Assembly (NCBI GenBank): GCA_946040935.1
Contig: CAMGCN010000001.1
Coordinates: 1-15,396 of the forward strand
Direction: 5' to 3'
Length of the DNA stretch: 15,396 nt
Source: an uncultured Clostridia bacterium
Lineage (GTDB): Bacteria; Bacillota; Clostridia; Oscillospirales; CAG-272
Below the pieces are notes generated by a model, which was given only the letters and a program-made list of their open reading frames with translations, was not told the origin of the DNA and did not search any database. This document shows, piece by piece, positions 8,301-12,820 of the stretch (the first letter of the stretch is position 1; each line of letters opens with the position of its first letter). Position numbers and translations under genes: made by a program.

Positions 8301-8925
8301 CGGTTACAAAAACAGCGCGGCAGAAAAATTCGCCGTGGATAACGGATACGAATTCCTTCTTATGACAGAAGATTTTGACGGTGTTTTTGTTGATATCGAA
8401 AGGGGAGACTGGTACTACTCTGCCGTAAGATTTGCATATAAAAACAATATAATGAGCGGTATGGAAGAGAATGTTTTCGCGCCTCTTGAAAAGACGACGC
8501 GCGCCATGTTTGCAAAGATTCTTTATAATATTGAAGGAAAACCCGACATGACGTATTATGCGAACGTGTTTGACGACGTCGAAAAGAATTCCTGGTACCG
8601 CGACGCAGTTGTTTGGGCGGAGGAATACGACATAGTCAAGGGAATGACAAAATACACCTTCGCGCCCAATGATATATTGACGAGGGAGCAGCTTGCCGCA
8701 ATGCTATACAGGTATGCAAGATATAAAGGCGAGGATATTTCCTATACCAAAGATATAAAGGATTACTTCTCGGACGCGTCAAAAGTGTCCGACTGGGCGT
8801 ACGGCCCCTTCTGCTACGCCTATGAAAGAGGCTATATAACGGGAGTCAGCGAAACGGTTCTCTCACCGGACACATCTGTTACGCGCGCCCAGGTGGCTTC
8901 GGCTATGAAGAGATTTTGTTCATGA
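5389..8925 (+). CDS. Secreted DUF4874/DUF4832 glycosidase-like protein with LRR segment and three SLH domains
   Basis: 1178 residues from ATG 5389, chosen because GAGGA lies 5 bases upstream and MKKIICILLSLVTVLLS begins a clean signal peptide (cut near Ala24). The upstream in-frame ATG at 5326 lies between the -35 and -10. Domains: a DUF4874-like barrel (about 55-220) with CELGTFGAFGEQWG, whose Glu165 and Glu174 are candidate active-site acids; a DUF4832-like part (about 225-595) with RLGYYNDGYMGTN, HLGYRFV and DNTGFSKL; an unassigned module (645-767) shared with the next two genes; a degenerate beta-repeat (about 770-865) with VGWTTKPG; a BspA-like LRR segment (about 885-990) ending in the cap YGYKNSAAEKFAVDNGYEF; and SLH domains (about 998-1050, 1058-1112, 1125-1177). 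The SLH triplet should bind pyruvylated wall polysaccharide, putting the barrel on the cell surface. A glycan substrate is inferred only. Confidence 0.88.
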   Translation: MKKIICILLSLVTVLLSVTVNVGASDGLIDQIENGAVISYLDSTASLSMPSCGSGAGIEVYPKPGESWAFFPTSYSFVMINLRGYSGQSREDGKDVPLDESFFTGLEQSLKNARNSGAVLGIRFRFDALGETNKEPDWDNMVQMFVDIRDSGLFKKYGEVIHYCELGTFGAFGEQWGTRYGDYGYSTELIDLYLQIFPEHVPILLRTGGRITRWANDKLGENYCGQSTINMLTRVKEKYPDKRNGKINYYSQDGKDFSTGNYLWEDISRLGYYNDGYMGTNWDYGTYSNRENETAFLAAQEDNAYGGEFSGDRFLQIYYGNDYTTCWWPKNGIPEMYYTHLSYLHGGYIWGEKSESHSYAGNADTITESELDGYYKSAKTFADRVEYVYEQIGAEKLMGTVTVTEVKGTSSSGDTVVTGYQVNYIAPGFESSVFTEEIAQAVEKKLGKSLDLSEYYGINNKKFVLDHLGYRFVVRSSKMSQTVNAGGKLKIELEIDNTGFSKLIGEESAQIVISNGENKYISTIENVSPTEWKSFEKHTVSAEIDMPEYISAGDWKVYLRISNENMPEWSRAAVPFANEGMYDADLGANLIGKIKVESDFTYSKSEVKEDTRPAGYYPENPEPKEVKENDTFYFFDSPYVFTQSGLYGFSLVFKIDGIAEGSSIKLNKWFCSAGGYYSGHQLHSFNYDFQYRQSDGKTGHGYTFTENGYYIMYCPFYSVGAYSSPSVAGKTSVGALSFNNSSACYKDSSLELNGNNVTITSIALIEGAPDGYSVSFETENNKYEYSGKYGFSNTNGAYAERCQFKRAESLLSMYDGEDITGNEHFEDGIRTECVGWTTKPGDRRCAIGEDYVPLGNEKFYPDRIILTDSFVADERTVEINGGIDSQGVIYSFDGERKATVGESGWRSNISEGANLCGFIIIPSAVISDGKKYTVTSIDDLCTDGITGIIIPSSVTNISARVFEENEEIIIYGYKNSAAEKFAVDNGYEFLLMTEDFDGVFVDIERGDWYYSAVRFAYKNNIMSGMEENVFAPLEKTTRAMFAKILYNIEGKPDMTYYANVFDDVEKNSWYRDAVVWAEEYDIVKGMTKYTFAPNDILTREQLAAMLYRYARYKGEDISYTKDIKDYFSDASKVSDWAYGPFCYAYERGYITGVSETVLSPDTSVTRAQVASAMKRFCS
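7321..7689 (+). repeat. Shared unassigned module, copy 1
   Basis: Residues 645-767 of the first surface protein. Landmarks: FSLVFKIDGI, then YTFTENGYYIMY, VGALSFNN, and the end NNVTITSIALIEG. The same landmarks recur in the two downstream proteins. It is predicted beta-rich, with no family I can name. Confidence 0.65.
8380..8922 (+). other. Three SLH domains (cell-surface anchor), first surface protein
   Basis: Three consecutive S-layer homology repeats with the usual pattern of an F-x-D start, W-Y/W-A, an internal G-(Y/I)-(I/M)-x-G turn and T-R-A/E-(Q/M). They read FVDIERGDWYYSAV...TTRAMFAKIL, FDDVEKNSWYRDAV...LTREQLAAML and FSDASKVSDWAYGP...VTRAQVASAM. Confidence 0.93.
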
Positions 8926-9014
8926 TTTTTGTGATTGCAGCTTCGCTTTTGACATTATGCACAATAAAATTACTAATACTTTGTACATAAAGCATAATGT
9001 TAAAATCACAAAAA
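8926..9014 (+). repeat. Long imperfect inverted repeat between the first two surface genes
   Basis: TTTTTGTGA (8926-8934) and TTTTGACATTATGC (8947-8960) pair with TCACAAAAA (9006-9014) and GCATAATGTTAAAA (8992-9005). That is 22 of 23 positions, with a 12-base bulge in the left arm and a 31-base centre. It begins right after the TGA of the first gene. A run of A, not T, follows on the plus strand, so it is not a standard terminator for that gene. It ends three bases before the extended -10 of the next gene and could be an operator, RNA-stability hairpin or transcript-end structure. Confidence 0.6.
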
Positions 9015-9016
9015 AA

Positions 9017-9025
9017 TGATATAAT
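9017..9025 (+). promoter_or_regulatory. Extended -10 element of the second surface gene
   Basis: TGATATAAT (9017-9025) combines the TG extension with a perfect TATAAT. No good -35 lies 16-18 bases upstream (the bases there are ATGTTA). A TTGACA at 8949-8954 lacks a partner -10 at normal spacing. The start would fall near 9032, giving a leader of about 22 bases with GGAGG at 9043-9047. Confidence 0.55.
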
Positions 9026-9053
9026 TAATACAATAAGATAATGGAGGTACATT

Positions 9054-12000
9054 ATGAAAATCAAAAGATTATTGTCATTAGTGTTGGCGCTCACCATGAT
9101 TGCGTCGGTTTCGACGTTTTGCGTGACATCTAATGCTGATGACCTTCTTTTCAATTCTAATCCCAAAGCAGTCACTTTTACTGCGAGCGAAGAATCGGCA
9201 ACTATCTTAAGTGATACTTTTACTCCTGATGAGGGTGCCGAAGGAATGACTCTCTGGATTCGCATAAGCGATGCAAAAGAGCCCTTCTATCTCTGTAAAA
9301 TGTCGATGACCGTTCAGACAAGAGATTTTGATTCTCTTTCGACGTACAACCACGGACAGGACGGCATAAGACAGGCGATGTGGAAAATTGACGGTAACGG
9401 AGACTATCTCTTGTACATACCTTTCAAGTACTACTCGCTCAGCCATCAGTTTGTCGGCGAAAAGGGCGACTATGTAAAGGGAATTTCGAATATTTCCGTT
9501 GCTGCCCTTGAGCTTACTTCTGCCAACAAAAATACGAGTATTTCTCTTATGGGTATCTTCAACAATCAGGTGAAAGTCTTTGACTCTTCCTTTGATGTTG
9601 AGGGCACAAAGAGCAATCACAGCGGAGAGTATATCTATAAAAACTGCGAGGTGGTACCCGACAATACCATGACGGGCATACTTGCAGGAACGATTACAAG
9701 CTCGGATGAAATGTATGATCCCGAAACGGGAAAAACAATCCACACGGGTTATCCTATCGACTATTCCGATGCAGTCAGAGAAACCTGGCAATATGCCTAT
9801 GTAGATTCGGCGCTTCCCGATGATCCCCAAAAGCCCGCAAATGTATTTACAGGCTGGACTGACAGCGAAGGCAACGCGATGATTCCTTACGGAACTAATG
9901 AGCTTTTCGCGTCCTTCGAATATGGTTCGTCGATTGCTCACACAGTTACATTCCATAACGGCGACGGAAGTGTTTTGAGCACGGTTAAAGTTATTGACGG
10001 CAAAACCGCGGTTTACCGCGGAGCGACGCCCGAAAAAGCGGGTACGGATACTACCTATTTCGTATTTAAGGGCTGGAGCACCAGTGTTATGTCTGTTACC
10101 GAAGACATGGATGTTTATCCCGAGTTTGAAGAAAAGGATATAACATATAACGTAACATATAAGATGGGTAACACTCCTATTTGCGTTAATACCGTCAAAA
10201 AGCATGAGGCTTCGGTATACGATACGGAAAAGTATGAAATACCGACCCAAAACGGTGACGTGGAGGTATATTATGAGTTTGATTATTGGGCAGACGCAGA
10301 CGGAGCGCGCGTAGATCTTTCGGACGTTGTTTCCGATATGACTGTGTATGCACACTTTGCAATGATTCCCGAAACTCAGACTTATACTGTCACCTTTGCA
10401 AACTATGACGGCACCACTCTTTGCACAAAGACCACGGGTGTTCACAGCTATGTTGAGTACGATCTCGACAATCCTGTTCGCAAACCTACCGAAACAGTCA
10501 TCTATACGTTCAGCGGCTGGGATGTCGAGGACTACAAGACGCTCCGCGAAGACGCCACCGTCACGGCGCTTTACGATGAATCTCCCGTAGGCGTAGCAGG
10601 AAGCAAGCCCGGAAAGGTAATAAACAAAACAAGCGACTTCTCGACTACGGATGAGGTAACTCTTGTAGAGGGTTATACTTTTAAGACGGATACAAAGTTC
10701 CTCACCCTTACTCTTAAGGTTGAAGGAGTGGAAGAGCCTTTCGTTCTCGGCGGATTCAGAATGAAAACCATAGCGAGAGATGAAGAAGGCGTTGCTTCAG
10801 ACTCGACCATCGACTCAAACTCTTCCGGAAATTATACGAATTTAGCTGATAAATCTGACAATTCATCTGCATTTACCTTTACCGAAGACGGATATTATGC
10901 GATTACCATTAATAAGGAAATCGTAAACTGGGAGAAAAACTATTATAACAGAATAGTAAGCCTCTCCTTCTCAAACGGCACGTCGATAGGTAAGCAGACT
11001 TCTAACCTTAACGACAATCTCAATGTTACATTCCTCGCAATGTACGAGGGCAAGCCTGATTTCACCGTAAGATATTACGGCGAAGACGGTGATTTCCTCG
11101 GTTTGGGTATTGTTGAGAACACATGTGCAAACTTCGGCGTGACAAAGCTTTTGTCTGCGGACGGAGCATATGTTGACGAGGTACCCGTAAAGGCAGAAGA
11201 CGCCGACTACAGATACAATTTCGCAGGTTGGGCGGACAGCGAAGGAAACAAGGTCGAGTATTTATGTGACAATGCCGACGTATACGCTTACTTCCTTCCC
11301 GAAATCAAAGATCCGATAACTGTTACATTCAAGAACGGCGATGAAAACGCTGCGGTTTACACCATTCCGAGAGGAAAAGGCGTTGAATACTCCGAGAAGA
11401 CTCCTATAAAACCGTCTACCGATGATTATACTTATATTTTCCGCGGCTGGACGACCGATCCTTCTAAGGTGTTGGGCACAGAGGTGGAGACGCTTCCCGA
11501 AACCTACACGGACGATGCAGTATATTACGCCGTATTCGAGCAGACAGACAGAATGTTTATCGTAAATTATACTGGCGAGGACGGAAGCGATCTCGCAACT
11601 GTTTACGTAAACAAGAAAAATCACGAGGTTGTCGGCGAAGCTCCGGCAGATCCTTTCAAGGAAGCGTCTGCTAAATATACCTATGAATTTGAAGGTTGGG
11701 TAACTGCCGACGGCGAGGCGCTTGACTTCGCTAAGGTTAATGACGATATAGTTGTTACACCCAAGTTCAAAGCTACTATTAATAAATATACAGTTACCTT
11801 CATGAACGAGGACGGAACTGCCGAGCTCGGCAAGGTGACCGTGGATTACGGTACAAAGGCTGAATTTGAAGAGCCCGTTAAGGAAAACGACAAGTATCAT
11901 AAATTCGTATTCAAGGGCTGGAGCCAGTCTGTAACGACCGTTGTTCGCGATATGACGGTAAACGCAATATTTGAGCCTGTCTTCGTCAGCCCGTTCAAGG

Positions 12001-12605
12001 ATGCGGTTGAAGGCGACTGGTACTACAGCGCAGTTCAGTATGTCTGTGAAAACGGCCTCATGAGCGGTACGAGCGCAACTACATTTGAGCCTCAGACTAC
12101 GACTACAAGAGCGATGGTAGTAAATGTTCTTTACTTCGCAGAGAATACCCCGAGCGTAGAGGGAATGAAACATCCTTTCAAGGACGTTCCTGCTAATGAG
12201 TGGTATACAAAAGCCATCACATGGGCATATAACTGCGGAGTAGTCGCAGGTAAGACTCCCGACACATTTGAACCTAATGTCAAGATTACAAGACAGGAGT
12301 TCTGCAGCATCCTTTACAGATACGCTGATAAGGTTATGTACGACGGCGTCGGATGCGATATGAAGATACCCTCATCTGACATTTCGAGCAGCACAAGCGT
12401 TTTCGCCGACAAAAACGATATCGGCGGATGGGCACAGTCTTCTATCAAGTGGTGTTTGTATGTCGGTTGTATTTCCGGCGAGACGAGAACCGTTAACGGT
12501 GTCGTCCGCAGATACCTCAAGCCCACTGACGGTATGACACGCGCTGAAATGGCGTCTATGCTCAAGAGATTTATAGGAAACGAAAAGCTCGTTAAGAAGA
12601 GCTGA
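9054..12605 (+). CDS. SLH-anchored surface protein with InlB-type beta-repeats
   Basis: 1183 residues. GGAGG sits 6 bases before the ATG. A signal peptide (MKIKRLLSLVLALTMIASVS, cut near Ala28) is followed by a shared unassigned module (65-171). A degenerate repeat comes next (about 192-290, FTGWTDSEG), then three InlB/Listeria-Bacteroides-type repeats (296-358, 364-436, 444-508). A second module copy (549-666) is followed by four more repeats (668-748, 754-830, 834-906, 911-975), and SLH domains finish the protein (about 978-1030, 1040-1093, 1115-1172). The repeats follow the pattern YTVTFxNxDG...YxFxGW...DMTVxAxFE, known from internalin B-type stalks. No catalytic domain is visible, so it looks like a wall-bound stalk, adhesin or scaffold. 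Glu and Asp are abundant and cysteines are few. It shares its modules with both neighbours, so the cluster probably grew by duplication. A terminator follows at 12652-12683. Confidence 0.9.
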   Translation: MKIKRLLSLVLALTMIASVSTFCVTSNADDLLFNSNPKAVTFTASEESATILSDTFTPDEGAEGMTLWIRISDAKEPFYLCKMSMTVQTRDFDSLSTYNHGQDGIRQAMWKIDGNGDYLLYIPFKYYSLSHQFVGEKGDYVKGISNISVAALELTSANKNTSISLMGIFNNQVKVFDSSFDVEGTKSNHSGEYIYKNCEVVPDNTMTGILAGTITSSDEMYDPETGKTIHTGYPIDYSDAVRETWQYAYVDSALPDDPQKPANVFTGWTDSEGNAMIPYGTNELFASFEYGSSIAHTVTFHNGDGSVLSTVKVIDGKTAVYRGATPEKAGTDTTYFVFKGWSTSVMSVTEDMDVYPEFEEKDITYNVTYKMGNTPICVNTVKKHEASVYDTEKYEIPTQNGDVEVYYEFDYWADADGARVDLSDVVSDMTVYAHFAMIPETQTYTVTFANYDGTTLCTKTTGVHSYVEYDLDNPVRKPTETVIYTFSGWDVEDYKTLREDATVTALYDESPVGVAGSKPGKVINKTSDFSTTDEVTLVEGYTFKTDTKFLTLTLKVEGVEEPFVLGGFRMKTIARDEEGVASDSTIDSNSSGNYTNLADKSDNSSAFTFTEDGYYAITINKEIVNWEKNYYNRIVSLSFSNGTSIGKQTSNLNDNLNVTFLAMYEGKPDFTVRYYGEDGDFLGLGIVENTCANFGVTKLLSADGAYVDEVPVKAEDADYRYNFAGWADSEGNKVEYLCDNADVYAYFLPEIKDPITVTFKNGDENAAVYTIPRGKGVEYSEKTPIKPSTDDYTYIFRGWTTDPSKVLGTEVETLPETYTDDAVYYAVFEQTDRMFIVNYTGEDGSDLATVYVNKKNHEVVGEAPADPFKEASAKYTYEFEGWVTADGEALDFAKVNDDIVVTPKFKATINKYTVTFMNEDGTAELGKVTVDYGTKAEFEEPVKENDKYHKFVFKGWSQSVTTVVRDMTVNAIFEPVFVSPFKDAVEGDWYYSAVQYVCENGLMSGTSATTFEPQTTTTRAMVVNVLYFAENTPSVEGMKHPFKDVPANEWYTKAITWAYNCGVVAGKTPDTFEPNVKITRQEFCSILYRYADKVMYDGVGCDMKIPSSDISSSTSVFADKNDIGGWAQSSIKWCLYVGCISGETRTVNGVVRRYLKPTDGMTRAEMASMLKRFIGNEKLVKKS
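9246..9566 (+). repeat. Shared unassigned module, copy 2
   Basis: Residues 65-171 of the second surface protein, directly after a short mature N-terminal strand region. Landmarks: MTLWIRISDAKEPFYLCKM, GDYLLYIPFKYYS, VKGISNISVAAL and the end TSISLMGIFNN. It is the most divergent of the five copies. Confidence 0.55.
9939..10577 (+). repeat. InlB-type beta-grasp repeats, first block (three units)
   Basis: Residues 296-508 hold three units of 60-75 residues, opening VTFHNGDGSVLSTVKV, YNVTYKMGNTPICVNTVK and YTVTFANYDGTTLCTKT. The unit closings are FKGWSTSV...DMDVYPEFE, FDYWADADG...DMTVYAHF and FSGWDVED...DATVTALYD. They match the Listeria-Bacteroides repeat pattern. Confidence 0.8.
10698..11051 (+). 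repeat. Shared unassigned module, copy 3
   Basis: Residues 549-666 of the second surface protein. Landmarks: LTLTLKVEGVEEPFVLGGF, SSGNYTN, FTFTEDGYYAITI, IVSLSFSNGTS, LNVTFLAMYEG. This is the clearest reference copy for an alignment. Confidence 0.65.
11055..11978 (+). repeat. InlB-type beta-grasp repeats, second block (four units)
   Basis: Residues 668-975 hold four units, opening FTVRYYGEDGDFLGLG, ITVTFKNGDENAAVYT, FIVNYTGEDGSDLATVY and YTVTFMNEDGTAELGKV. Each has the later G-W turn (FAGWADSEG, FRGWTTDPS, FEGWVTADG, FKGWSQSV). They lead straight into the SLH domains. Confidence 0.8.
11985..12578 (+). other. Three SLH domains (cell-surface anchor), second surface protein
   Basis: FKDAVEGDWYYSAVQYVCEN...TTRAMVVNVL, FKDVPANEWYTKAITWAYN...ITRQEFCSIL and FADKNDIGGWAQSSIKWCL...MTRAEMASML. 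The first unit is close to the first SLH of the upstream protein, which shares GDWYYSAV, suggesting a common origin. Confidence 0.93.
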
Positions 12606-12651
12606 AATAATAATTTAACTCGGCTTTTGTAAAAAAGTTCGGCAAAAAGCG

Positions 12652-12683
12652 AAAAAGCGGCACGGTAAAACGTGTCGCTTTTT
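12652..12683 (+). terminator. Rho-independent terminator of the second surface gene
   Basis: AAAAAGCGGCACG (12652-12664) pairs with CGTGTCGCTTTTT (12671-12683): a 13-bp stem with one G-T wobble and a 6-base loop. The stem ends in a T-run followed by GTGG. It lies 46 bases after the stop. Confidence 0.88.
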
Positions 12684-12692
12684 GTGGCATTT

Positions 12693-12720
12693 CAACAAAT
12701 TATATAATTGGTATTTGTTG
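12693..12720 (+). promoter_or_regulatory. Inverted repeat CAACAAAT-12-ATTTGTTG, possible operator
   Basis: A perfect 8-base inverted repeat around a TATAAT-containing centre (12703-12708). The left half recurs as CAACAAATTA at 12794-12803, just after the main -10 and before the ribosome site of the third surface gene. It may bind a regulator of this gene, but the AT-rich setting allows chance occurrence. Confidence 0.35.
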
Positions 12721-12756
12721 TAAACGCCGAAAATGAATATGGAATATTTTATTCAC

Positions 12757-12785
12757 TTGATTTTATTGTGCAAATGATTTAAAAT
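12757..12785 (+). promoter_or_regulatory. Promoter of the third surface gene
   Basis: TTGATT (12757-12762), a 17-base spacer and TAAAAT (12780-12785). The start would fall near 12792, with a leader of about 29 bases containing GGGAGG (12804-12809). Confidence 0.75.
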
Positions 12786-12820
12786 AGATATAACAACAAA
12801 TTAGGGAGGTAAAACCTATA

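Noticed and set aside
8949..8980. TTGACA at 8949-8954 as the -35 of the second surface gene
   Set aside because: No acceptable -10 lies 16-18 bases downstream; the extended -10 at 9017-9025 is the better candidate.
9207..10445. 412-residue minus-strand open frame
   Set aside because: It is antisense to the beta-repeat gene, with no ribosome site, no recognisable domain and Cys/Ile/Arg-rich composition; a shadow frame.
9939..11978. Possible tandem DNA repeat or CRISPR-like array
   Set aside because: The periodicity is at protein level only (InlB-type units); the nucleotide units are diverged and irregular in length, with no spacers.
11262..12173. 303-residue minus-strand open frame
   Set aside because: It is antisense to the InlB repeats and first SLH domain and shows the same shadow composition.
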